Shown here piece by piece: positions 21,241-32,039 of a stretch of DNA of 64,000 nt. Below the pieces are notes generated by a model. That model was not told the DNA's origin. It was given only the letters and a program-made list of their open reading frames with translations, and did not search any database. This DNA comes from Tenrec ecaudatus (lineage: Eukaryota > Chordata > Mammalia > Afrosoricida > Tenrecidae). The stretch lies in the NCBI RefSeq assembly GCF_050624435.1, contig NC_134542.1, positions 108,545,677-108,609,676 on the forward strand, written 5' to 3'. Every line of letters begins with the position of its first letter. Positions within the stretch are counted from its first letter, which is position 1. The translations under genes were made by a program, and so were the position numbers.

Positions 21241-24195
21241 GTTTTTGAATTTTTTTATTTTTAATGCTCATACCCAACATACTATGCTGCTTCATTTGTA
21301 TTCCAACCCCCTCCGATCTTTATCATTTAAATTCCATGGACCCATCCCAAGGGAACAGTCATCATTTCATGCATCTTTGGCTTCCAGGACACAGAGTGCA
21401 TATGTTGGTAACTGTTATGCACTAGGCGTTTGAAACATGGCTTCAAACATTTCTGGCCAACATTTTGACAAGGGGGATTGCATGTGGTCAGTTTTTGTAG
21501 ATTCAGATTATCTGGTTCCCAAAATGTAAGGCCGTTCAGGGACATCTTAGATGCGCATATAGCACTTTTTCTAGAGTCGATTGATGTCCTCAATGCCGTA
21601 CATACACACAATAGCTTTTGATATATGGTTCCATCCCCTGAAATTTTAACAACAACAAGATGTTTATCACCTGCTTTCAAAAGAAAGGTGTTGTAAGGAC
21701 CTGTGAATTAAAATGTGTAAGCATACTCACATCCCCTTTAGGAAATGCAATAAGATGAACAGCTACATGATCATACATCTGCATGTCAAGATGAAATTCA
21801 GAGAGACTACACTTCCTTCTGACAAAGAGTGGAGAAACATCCCGCCTCTGCTACCCGTGCACACTTCTCTTACTTCAGGGTTGCCTGTCCATCGCACAGG
21901 TACACATACTGACTAAAGCGTCAACTGTGTAGATTGATGTGGCAAAATGGGACTGTCGGCACCACAGCAACACTGGCTTTTACGTGACTCTTAATTGGAC
22001 TAAGAGAGGTTTTCAAAGAGCCCCTGCCTGAATGTTATTTCATGTTATGACACCTGTAATTGTACATGGCAATGCAAATTTTAAAAGCCTGACAGGCTTC
22101 AATGAATTATGTGAGATTATAAATCTCTCCTACTAGATAGACTTTAAATTTATGGTATCCCAGCAAGCAATGAGCTGAAAGAGCCACCAGCACTTATCCC
22201 CACACGCTAATAGCTGCAAGTGATTTTATGAATCATTAGTTTCGAGATGTGGTCCTACCTATTTTTAAAATCCAACGTAGAGTAACAGATTTGGATGCTG
22301 ATGTGATATTAATAGATTGTGAAAGAAGAGTTCATCTGATGAAGTAACAGTTACTCTCCAAGTTCTGTGATCCTGGATGTTTTTAGGTTGCAGTGAATAT
22401 CATTTTGACTAATTAAAATTTGCAAATGGTACAGAAAAAACAATGGATAGGTTTAAAGATCAATACTAACTACTTAATATTCTGAGATATGTTGTTTTTG
22501 TTTGTTTTGTTCTTTTTAAAAAATCAGGACACACACATTATGTATTCAATTTAAAAAAAATCTTTTTTAAAGTGGTTCCTATTTGTAAAAGTTCACAAAA
22601 GTATACGTGTGCGTGAATTGACCAAATGAGGAGCCTTTGTGGCTAAGGTTAAGTAATAATGTTTCTTGCCCCTTGCATTCAAAGTTGCCCTCCCAGTGGC
22701 AGACACAGTTGAGTCAGTGTTCACAGTGTTTTGTAGTGATTTCACTGGGCAACTCACATTAAAATAAACAGGAGCTGCATGGCTCAATTAGAGCTTGCTG
22801 CTTTGAAAAGTACCCCACTATTTTCACCATATTCAGCTGTCAGAACCTGATAAAATTGAGCACATGTTCCTAATTTGAGAGTATGTTTGCATTCATATCC
22901 TTTTCATTCAATGTTGGTATAAAATGTAAATGGTAGCAGAGTACAATTGTGGGCACGTCTATACTATATAAAGCCAATGTACATTTTAGAAACTTTTCAA
23001 AGTTTTAACATACAATACATCCAATTAAGAAGAGGTTGGAAAATGTCCAGTGGACTCTCCTATGTTATCAGAGAAAGAGAGCCTGGACTTATCTTCTCTC
23101 TTCTTTTTCCTTTCTGTTAATGTGCATGGCAGTGTGTCCTTGCCTTTCTTTGAATTTGCAAGGGGGGTTTGCAATCAAGCCATTGAATATTGTGCTCAGT
23201 AATCATTGAACAAATGATTCCTGATCACAGACTGTGAAGTACAGTAATGGACCGGCCTTCTCCCCCACACTCCACAGTGTTCCTCTTTGATACCCTGGTG
23301 CTCAGTAAATATTTACTACTTTGCAACTTTCTTTTAAATGGAAGAAGAAAATGTTGAACTATCAGACAATGTATGGACCCATAGAGATATACAGAACTGT
23401 CACATCAGAGACAGTAGAAGACAGCTATAACAGTGGGCTTTAATGCTAAACCTAATTTCATCTAATATCAGATGATCTCATCCTCATTGTTTTAAATTAT
23501 TGTATCTTAGTTTCCTCGATGTAAAATCAGAATCAGTATATCCAGTGCATGGGGCTTGTGTGGTGTTTGATTTCATATAAAGTATACAGTGTAAAATAGT
23601 TTCTGGCTAAAGGATAGTCGTATGGATATGTACAGGTAGCATTGCAAACAACCTGACCACAGAGCTCATTTGAGACATAGGCACTAATTTGAATCATCTT
23701 TCCTATTTATTAGATTTGCGATATTTATTGTCTTAAGGCACTGGGCTTGCTCCAGATGCACGTTTTCTGAGGCATTAATTGGCTTGTTATCTACTTAGGG
23801 TTCTGTGCTGTTTGTAGGAGTGGTCTGTTTCTGTCCGGTGTGCACAGGTACACTTACTACACTGTTGTTACAAGAAATAAATGTTGACATAGTTAAAGAT
23901 GATTTGACAGTGATCAAGTGTATGATTCAATTAGATAATATCAGAAAGCAAGATTTCCTCATGTCATTAAAAATGGCACCTCATATCAAAGTAGAGGTGA
24001 TAATCCCACTGTTAAAGTAAAAAGAGTGATCAGTAATGAATTAGTGGGCTCCCTCATAATCCCTGGCAATGCCTTCAGGTGCTTGACCCCCTATTCTTTT
24101 TCAACTGTGTACACAAACATTCTATTCCTAAATATTAAGAAAAATTAATACAATGCATTAAGTTTGTTTACTAATATCCATTTATATTATATACT
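21241..24195. other. Unique DNA, candidate conserved non-coding element
   Basis: A weak AfroSINE-like head lies near 22626-22700 ('AGGAGCCTTTGTGGCTAAGG'). The part at about 22010-22330 is repeat-free with TAATTG, AATCATTAG and ATTAATAG cores, and could be a conserved enhancer. A MIR-like piece ('TTAGTTTCCTCGATGTAAAATC') lies near 23508. No exon is seen. Confidence 0.4.
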
Positions 24196-24199
24196 TTTA

Positions 24200-24372
24200 C
24201 AGTTGGTGATATTTGGTAAGTATTGGACTGCTAAGGTTGTTGGTTCAAATCTAACTACCACTCCATGTGAGAAAGATGAGACTACCTGTTCCAGTAAAGA
24301 TTCTTAGCCTCAGAAATCCAACATTGGGCCGTACTGAGTTGGAAATAACTGGACAATAATATGTTTATTTGG
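24200..24372 (+). repeat. AfroSINE, sense, diverged
   Basis: 'TTGGACTGCTAAGGTTGTTGG' and 'TTCAAATCTAACTACC' mark the head and B-box region, 'GTGAGAAAGATGAGACTACC' the middle, and 'CCGTACTGAGTTGGAAATAAC' the tail. Confidence 0.75.
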
Positions 24373-25945
24373 GGTTTTAATGGATGACATATATTAGTCA
24401 ATACAGATAACATTTTGGTATGTGTGCATGAATACTTTACAAAATTTGGGGATTTCTATAACATAATAATAGCACTTTTCATCAGTTTAGGCAAAATATG
24501 ATAAGATGAGGTATTTTAATTACCCGGTTTTGTAAAACTTAATTATTTACAGTTGATCTTAAACATAGGTGATTTAAAGTAATATTGGGAAAAGGAATTA
24601 AATCTTAATACAGATAGAAATACCACATTTGTACAAAACATAGAATTGGTTCACATATGTAATTTCTAATACTCCTCTAAATGAAGAATTCTACATTAAA
24701 ATCAATTTAATTGTACCAGGATAAAGATCTATGCAAATTCAATGCTTAAAAAGAGGGAAAAATATATAATGAATTTAAATTTTACAACGTGACTTACACT
24801 ATTAATAATCATTTTCTAATTGTATCATGGATTTATTTTTAACATTGTTTAAAAATATTATTTTATCAAAACCCATGAAAACTAATTAGGCCTCTGTGCT
24901 TTTTCATAACTTATAAAAATTACTTAAACTTTTATAAAATCATGTCCTACATTGCTCCTAATAGAGCATTCATGTGTTATTTTACCATTATGTAAGCTAT
25001 AATAGAACATTCATAAAATTATTTACAAAAGGATTTAATCTTTAGGAAGTTACTTGTGGCTTTCTTTTATGATAACTGGATAACTAATACATATGATAAT
25101 TTTATATATCCAACATTGGTTAATATGATATAATGAATTAAAATATATTAGAAATAGATTGTGATCAGAAAACAGACCCTAGCTCCTGTTTTAAAAAAAT
25201 TAATGCAATCATTTCTCATGAATATTTATAATTCAATTTGACCTCACAGAACACTTGTGTAGTGAACCTCAGGTGATTGGAGCCATTCAGCTCCATTGCC
25301 TTACTCTGCTCTCTCCAGGCAAAGACATATCTACTCATAGGTTCAAAATTCTACAGATAACAAATGCTAATAAATTCATATAATTTTACACATTGAATGA
25401 ATGCAGATTAACTTCTCCCCTCAGAGAGAGAAGTTTATAAGCCAGGAAATAAGGAGTTACACTGTGGTACCCATTGATGAAACACCTTTTTTTCTCCAGA
25501 TAATTCAGTACAAGGTAGTTGATTTGTTTACATGGATGTGGCAAAACTTGAAAAAAATTATTTTTAAGCACTATGTGAGAGAACCCTTAGGGTGAATTGT
25601 TATTATTATACTCTATTTATTATATTGTTTTCATTAAATATTCACCTTGGGGTGAATTGTTTTCATTATTATATTCTATATCTTATTTATTGAAAAACAA
25701 ATAACATAAACCATTTAAATTTAAGAAGTGTATTTTTAAAACTAAATCTGTTGCACATACAGGGTCAGCTTCAGCTGAAAATTGAATATATTCATGAAAT
25801 GGTTCTTCCTTTCTTGGGCACACAATGCAGAATTTTATTTGGTGTGGATTAGAATAATGCTAGGGATAGTAATAAAGTTTAGCAAATTGTGATGCCTTAT
25901 TGAACACTTGATTACGATCCGTGTACTTTTCTCATGTTCATTTCT
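24373..25945. other. Very AT-rich unique DNA
   Basis: No repeat family or exon is recognised. A short direct repeat 'GGGTGAATTGTT' occurs at about 25590 and 25650. Confidence 0.5.
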
Positions 25946-25954
25946 TTCCCTCGT

Positions 25955-26075
25955 TACTGTGGCTTCAGTGGACTCTGAGTGGGGTTGCTGCTGACCAAGT
26001 CAGCAGCTGAGCTGAAGTCCACAAGGTCCTTTGAGGAAAAAGCATGAGGCTTTCCTACAGAAAGCTCCAATAAAG
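25955..26075 (+). repeat. AfroSINE 5' part, sense
   Basis: 'GGGTTGCTGCTGACCAAGTCAGCAG' and 'AAGCATGAGGCTTTCCTACAG' follow the AfroSINE order. The tail is missing. It faces an antisense copy 25 bp downstream, so the two form an inverted pair. Confidence 0.65.
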
Positions 26076-26099
26076 AATTAAGACAATGTACACAGAAAA

Positions 26100-26190
26100 A
26101 ATCTCATTGCCCTCCAGTTGATGCTGACCCAGAGCAGCCCAACAGGACAGGGCAGAATGGCCCTGTGAGTTTCAGAGACTGACTCTTATT
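26100..26190 (-). repeat. AfroSINE 3' part, antisense
   Basis: 'CATTGCCCTCCAGTTGATGCTGACCC' is the reversed tail, followed by 'GGACAGGGCAGAATGGCCC'. The head is missing. Confidence 0.8.
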
Positions 26191-26440
26191 TTTCTACTAA
26201 GAGTCTTATTGGCCTATAATTCACCTATCCAAAAATTTAGTAGTTCAATTGCATCAAGACCTGTGCAGTTATCACCACCATCAGTGTTTGAACATTTTCT
26301 TTATTCTCTTTCTCATCTTTATTAGCGGACCTCTTATTTCCCCGAACCTCCTCCGTCAGACCGCCAGGCCATTCGTCCAGTTCCTGTCGATAGATTTGCC
26401 TATCCCAGATTCCTATGCAGGAAAGGAAGGACTACTAACA
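26191..26440 (-). mobile_element. Old L1 3' UTR fragment
   Basis: 'TTGGCCTATAATTCACC', '...TGCAGTTATCACCACCATCAG' and the C-rich stretch ending 'GATAGATTTGCCTATCCCAGATTCC' follow the order of an L1M-type 3' region in antisense. The copy at 29.7 kb has the same order. Confidence 0.6.
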
Positions 26441-28195
26441 AATATAACAAAGTAAAACAGATTGAAAACCTCTCTTGACAAGACAAGAGAAAGTGTTTTA
26501 AAAAGTAGAACAAATTTAAGTAGATCATAGGATGATCAAGTGACAGGGGGCTAAATTTTAATCTAGCCGCTTCGGCAACAATCCACTTTCCAATGCATTC
26601 TGCCGTTAGTCGGGCTGTTCACACCTCTAGTCTATGGTCAGAGGGGATTCCATGTTGTCAGGTAATCAATCAGAAAGAAAAAACTCAAATGGAAGCTGAA
26701 TTTATGTCAAAACAGGAAATAAAATGTAAGCCGATGCTGTAAACTGTGGCCTTCAGCGAACCAGGTGGTTAGAAAGGTAGCACAGCATCATTTGAGCCAC
26801 CAAACTTACAGGTAGCAGCCCACACCGCACCCCTTGCTCCAGGAGAGGGAAAGTAGAAGCAAAGGAAGCCATTGCTTTCCCCCTCCTCTCCCAGAAGAGG
26901 AGAGGCAAGCACCACGCGCAAATAAAAGCATCAGAGAAGGTTGTGGTTCTCAGTGCAGGTTAAGGTGGTTTGTGCTCCCTTGGCAGGATTGGCAGCTCCT
27001 ACATTCTGGCTCAGGGGACACAGAATAGAGCAGTGGAGTTCAGGTACCTTTAGCTCAGTAGTAGCTTGTACTTGCTCTCAGACAACCAATGTTTGTTTTA
27101 AGATTGTTTCCTCGCCATTTGCTTATTGATGCTTTCTCTCCAATCACTTTCCTATACAACTCTTTTCCCTTACTGTGATTTCTATTATAGTCATTGTTTT
27201 CCTGACCAGGATACCAACTGATTTTGGAAATAGAATAAAACTATGATTCGTATTAAAAAGTTGTCTTCAATTTGTCTGAACCTTTCAACCAAAGCAATAG
27301 CACAAATCTAGTGACGTAAAATTCATTGGTTGATCTCCGCACTGGTACTACTGAGATTAAAACAGTGATTTAGGATGCTGTCAGCAAAAACTCTCCTTAG
27401 CAATTAAAACGACTTTGATAGTTTTCTGAGCGCAACAATGCCTTGAGCGTTAACACTAGTCCCTTCATAGTAAGCCTGGAGGGAAAAAAGAGAGAGAGTT
27501 GACACAGGTAAAACATCATTCCAGAGCCCTCTGGCACCATTAGCAGTTGTCAGAGCGGATTTATAGCTTCAAAGTAATTGGTTCAACATTCGTTCCCCAA
27601 GCCAAACAGTGTGCAGTTTCCCAATGAGCACGGGCCATAACCATCATGCTCTAAGTGCGCATGTTGATCACTTGGGTCATTGGATTCTTATTGTTATGCA
27701 TATTTTGTTCTTTAACAGGTTTCTCTTTAATAGGTCCATTTCTGGATCACAGAAATGTTAAGTATAAATTTACTTAAGAAACCAGAACGACTATTTCTCC
27801 TAGGTAGATATCTTTTTTTTTTTTTCCCCTGAGAACAAGTTTGGTCTTTGGAAAAACTGTCCATTTTTATTAAGGGTGCAGGGTCAGACATTAATGCATT
27901 GGCTTAATGCTGGTTTAATTGCTTTCCTCCTCATTGAGTTTTCATCTTGGCCATCCATTGAATCTATAGTTCCCTTTCAAAATATTCCCTTGAGCAAATG
28001 AAGCCATCTATTTTGAGATTCTAAATTTATTAAAAAGTAAGGGTATACAGTGTCACTGTTCCGTGCATTTATATTTTCTATGAGGAAATTTTCTCAGTTT
28101 CTTTAAGAATCATCCTTGCAGTTTGCAGCATACCTCACACAAATTTCAAATAATAGCGAGTAGGTGTTTGTTCAGTAATTACCCCGTCTAAAGAG
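26441..28195. other. Unique DNA, no gene seen
   Basis: Nothing is recognised with confidence. The part at about 27400-27690 is complex and repeat-free and is a weak candidate for a conserved element. Confidence 0.45.
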
Positions 28196-28199
28196 CTTT

Positions 28200-28300
28200 G
28201 GCAAAGTAGAAGGTGCAGGTGGAATCAGGCACCCTCAGTTTGAAGCCCTCATCTGTTACTTGTTTGCTATGAGAATTTAGGCAAACTTGTTTCATCACAT
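28200..28300 (+). repeat. MIR fragment
   Basis: 'AGTTTGAAGCCC', 'TCTGTTACTTGTTTGCTATGAG' and 'TTTAGGCAAACTTGTTTCATCA' keep the order of the MIR core in sense. Confidence 0.55.
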
Positions 28301-28639
28301 CTAGGAGACCACATATTTATGTATTTAGATAAATGGTCAAAGCCCATATATACTGTCTACTGAGCATTTAGAGCAGAGTTAAATAAATAGATGATTTTAT
28401 ATTATACAGGCAATGCAAAGGATCTTAAAAATTGTTTGAATAAAATCTAGTTTGAGGCACTAAGAAGGATAACATGGATCTGAAGGGGAAAAAAACTCCA
28501 AATCAGAATTCTGCTGAGATTGAAACAAGAAGTAAACATCAAATTATTATTGAAGCTTGAATCAAAGCACAAAGAAATAATTGATATCTTATGAAATGTT
28601 TATGGGGAAATGCTCCCGCCCCCCCCCAAAATAGCAGCA

Positions 28640-29625
28640 GTTTATAAATAGATGACTCATTTTTAAAAGGTGCTACATGGTGTTAAAGATGAGGCCAGCA
28701 GTGGAAGACCATCCGCATCAACTTCTGAGAAAGAAATTAATCTTCTCAATGCCCTAGTTGAACAGCAGAAAAGCAATAGACGACAACATGTCAGTCTCTA
28801 TTGGTTCAATGTACACAGTGTTCACTGCAAACTTAAAGTTCAGCAAACTTTCCCCTGAATAGATGCTCAACCTGTTCTCCCCAGATCAACTGCAGACAAC
28901 AGCAGAGTTTCCAAGGGAACATTTAAACAAGCGGAATCATGACCCAGAAACATTTCTTGGATGATTTTTAACAGTAGATGAAACATGAGTTTTGCCAGTA
29001 TATATTGAAGACAAAGCACACTCAAATCCATGGCTACCAGGAGACAAGGCATCAATGGTCCAGTTAAAGTGAAAGTTTACAGGTCAAGAGCAAAGCTCAG
29101 GACAATTGTTTGTTTGTTTTTCTGATGTTCCAGGAATTTTGTTTGTCTATTTTCTGAGAAGTAGAAGAAGGATAGCATCTGTTTGTTGTGATAGTCTAAT
29201 AAAAATGTTAACCAAAGCTTTAGCTGAAACCACTGCTGGCTTCAGGGAAGCGTCACCAGAGTCCTTCCGTACCATCACAAGGCACTTGCTCATTCCTTAC
29301 CGACAGGGGTCATTGTGTGAGTTTTTATGGTAAATCTCTAGGGATCCAGCTTACAGCTCTGTGGCTCCTTCTGACGTCTATTTGTATCCTATGTTAAAAA
29401 AATCTGTCAATAACCCCACTTTTCTTCAATCAGCTGAAAAAGACTGCTTTGACACGGTTGAATTCCAGAGATCTCTGACCGATAGGGCTGGACTAAATGG
29501 CTGGTATCATTGCTTACAAAAGTGTCTTGCATTTGATGGAATTTATTTGAGAAATAACATGTATACATTTATTTTTATTTCTTATTTCCATTTTTTCCAC
29601 AAACTTTTTTGGGAAGCTCTTTAGT
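28640..29625 (+). pseudogene. Decayed mariner transposase copy
   Basis: Reading across frames, this stretch keeps the block order of a mariner transposase. 'SGRPSASTSEKEINLLNAL' at about 28697-28755 is the linker after the N-terminal helix-turn-helix region. A 'VDETW'-like block near 28978 corresponds to the first catalytic Asp motif, and 'ALAE' near 29220 follows. 'APSDVYLYP' at about 29363-29390 corresponds to the third catalytic region, where mariners have SPDLAPSD. The end 'GLNGWYHCLQKCL' lies at about 29491-29530. Several stops and frameshifts break the gene, and the N-terminal third is missing. I did not identify the terminal inverted repeats. Confidence 0.8.
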
Positions 29626-29704
29626 AGTTACATAGTGTCTACATTTACACATTTGGATGAAATATTTAAATGTCTCAATATTGAACTATTTGAACTATTT
29701 TAGT

Positions 29705-30125
29705 ACTTTTATTGGCATATAATTCACGTGACATACAATTTCAATCATATTAAGACTTGTTCAATAACCACCAGAATCAATTTCAGAATATTTTCTTCTA
29801 TTTTGTCTTTGTTATACTCATTGTTAGCTTCCCAGTTTCCCCACAACTTCTCCTACCATGCCCTGGGTAATTATTTATCCAGTTACTATTTCTTTTTCTT
29901 TTTTTTTTTAATGTGTCCTAGGCATGAAACAGCTCTGGCCACGATTTAGGCATCAAGCTAGGAAGAACAAAGGGCTGCCAGTCTACTCTGCCCTTGACTG
30001 ATATAAGAGCACCACTACCAATCAGGTGTCTCTTGCCCCTAGCCAAGGGTAATCCAGTTACTATTTCTATAGGTTTACCTATACTAGCATTCATACTCAG
30101 GAAATCATACGACACAAAAATAAGA
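29705..30125 (-). mobile_element. Old L1 3' UTR, interrupted
   Basis: 'TTGGCATATAATTCACGTGACATACA', 'TTCAATAACCACCAGAATC' and, after an insertion, 'TATTTCTATAGGTTTACCTAT' followed by 'AATCATACGACAC' follow the antisense order of an L1M-type 3' region. The insertion at 29894-30050 splits it. Confidence 0.65.
29894..30050 (-). mobile_element. Retrocopy of an unidentified RNA
   Basis: A poly(T)-rich start (about 29894-29911) and about 140 bp of body are flanked by the 17-bp direct repeat ATCCAGTTACTATTTCT at 29877-29893 and 30051-30067. These are the marks of an L1-driven retroposition on the minus strand. The body does not resemble AfroSINE, RTE1 or L1. It may be the 5'-truncated end of a messenger RNA or of an unnamed SINE. 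On the minus strand it is open and ends in a stop shortly before the poly(A). Confidence 0.75.
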
Positions 30126-30895
30126 AACAAACAAAAAACCCACCAAACTGAAGAACAAAACAGAGAAATACCTCAATCAAAAAGAAAGCAGAAAATATTA
30201 AAAAACAAATAATTTTTTGAATGGGTCAGAGGGAAGAACAAGTGAGAATGTGTTACAATTTTCCTAACTACAGCTACTGTAATTGATTCTACAATCCTTT
30301 TCTGTCTAGCAGCAAGCTTATTCACATGACTCAACTATAGTCAGAGGGAATTCACCAGCTCAATCCATGTGAAGACCCAGCAAATGGATTGGGGGCTTTC
30401 ATTGTCACCCCCAACCTTCTGCAAATGGGGTCTTTAGAATTTAAACTCTGATGCTTTCCTTCCCGCATATTTCATTTCCATTCGTTGGATTGCACAGGCT
30501 GATGTGCTTCGTCCATTTGGACTTACTGGATGCCTCAGATGTTGGCTTGAAATTCCAGTAAGGTTTGTGCATCAATCTTGTAGGAGTATCTCTTTAATTG
30601 GCATACCTTTCACACAATATTGTACGGAAACAACTGAAGGTCTTCTTTTCCTTGCATCTCAAGAAATTGACCCTAGTTGAGGCAAGATCTCTTCCCTTGA
30701 AATGGTTTTTAACATGTACACATTAAGGGATGGAATATGTTTCAATGGCACTAGGCGGGCTCTTTGTCCCTTGGCTTAGGACACAAGGTAAGAAGTTATA
30801 TTATCTGAGAGCAGAAACTTTCCATCATCTTTGTGTTTAATCCCTATAGTAAAGGACTCAATCATTTGCCCCCCTTTTTGCCATGATTTTTAAAA
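30126..30895. other. Unique DNA, no gene seen
   Basis: An A-rich stretch at about 30120-30210 is followed by unremarkable sequence. No repeat family is assigned. Confidence 0.45.
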
Positions 30896-30902
30896 TACAA
30901 TA

Positions 30903-31095
30903 CTCAGAAGTAGTCTTGGTGGTACAGTGGTAAAAGTGCTTGTCCTCTTCACTGAAAAGTCAGTGGTGTGAGTCAACCAGGTGCTCTGTGGGAGATAGGT
31001 GTGGCAGTCTGCTTCCATAAAGATTATAACTTAGGAAACCCTCTGAAGTAGTTCTACCCGGTCCTCCAGTGCAAAGGGTAACATATTCAATATGG
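30903..31095 (+). repeat. AfroSINE, sense
   Basis: 'AGTAGTCTTGGTGGTACAGTGG' is the head, 'AAAGTCAGTGGTGTGAGTC' the B-box region, 'GTGGCAGTCTGCTTCCATAAAG' the middle and 'TTCTACCCGGTCCTCC' the tail region. Confidence 0.85.
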
Positions 31096-31109
31096 TAGAA
31101 GTTTGTCAC

Positions 31110-32036
31110 AATGATAATACATCAAAGAACTAAAAATCATATCAATGAGTGCCCACCTCCCTGATATGATCAATGAAGACAAACGTGTGCATAAGCAAAT
31201 GTGGTGAAGAAAGCTGATGGTGCCCAGCTATCAAAATATATAGCATCTGGTGTCTTAAAGACTCGAAGATAAACAAGTGGCCATCTAGCTCATAAACAAC
31301 AAAGCCCATATGGAAGAAGCACACCAGCCTGTGTGACCACGAGCTGTCGAAGGGATCAGGTATCAAGCATCAAGGAACAAAAAATCATATCATTGAAAAT
31401 GTGGGTGAGTGCAGAGTGGAGACTCAAAGCCCAGTGGTAGCCAACTGGACACCCCTTACTGACGGGTTGTGGTGAGGAGATGAACCAGTCAGGGTGCAGG
31501 GTAGCAATGATGAAACATATAACTTTCCTCTAGTTCTTAAATACTTCCTCCCCCCACTTTCATGATCCCAATTCAACCTTACAAATCTGGATGGACCAGA
31601 GGATGTACAATGGTACAGATAGCAACTGGAAACACAGGGAATCCAGGACAGATGACTCCTTCAGGACCAGTGGTGAGAGTGGCGATGCCTGGAGGATGGA
31701 GAGAATGTTGGCTAGAAAGGGGTAACTGATTACAAGAGTCTACATATAGGAACTGATTACAAGAATCTACATATACCCCGAGGGAGGGACAGCAGAGGAA
31801 AAGGCAGGGGGAGACATCAGACAGTGCAATATATGACAAAATAATAATTTATGAATGATGAAGGGTTCATGAGGTGGGCGTAGTGGGGAGGGAGGGGAAA
31901 TTAGCAGCAGATATTAAGGGCTCAAGTAGAAGGCAAATGTTTTGAGAATTATGATGGCAACAATGTACATATGTGCTCGACACAATGGATGTATGTATGG
32001 ATTGGGATAAGAATTGTACGAGTCAATTAAAAAAAA
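31110..32036 (+). mobile_element. Afrotherian L1 3' UTR, sense
   Basis: It is the reverse counterpart of the copies at 7.2 and 41.6 kb. It begins inside the repeated unit (AAAAATCATATCA at 31132 and again near 31379), then has the segment with 'GGCCATCTAGCTC', a C-rich then G-rich region, and the tip 'GACACAATGGATGTATG' ending in 'AATTAAAAAAAA'. A 27-bp tandem duplication containing 'ACTGATTACAAGA' lies at about 31724-31777. The antisense strand is open for 75 codons (31142-31366). Confidence 0.9.
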
Positions 32037-32039
32037 TTC

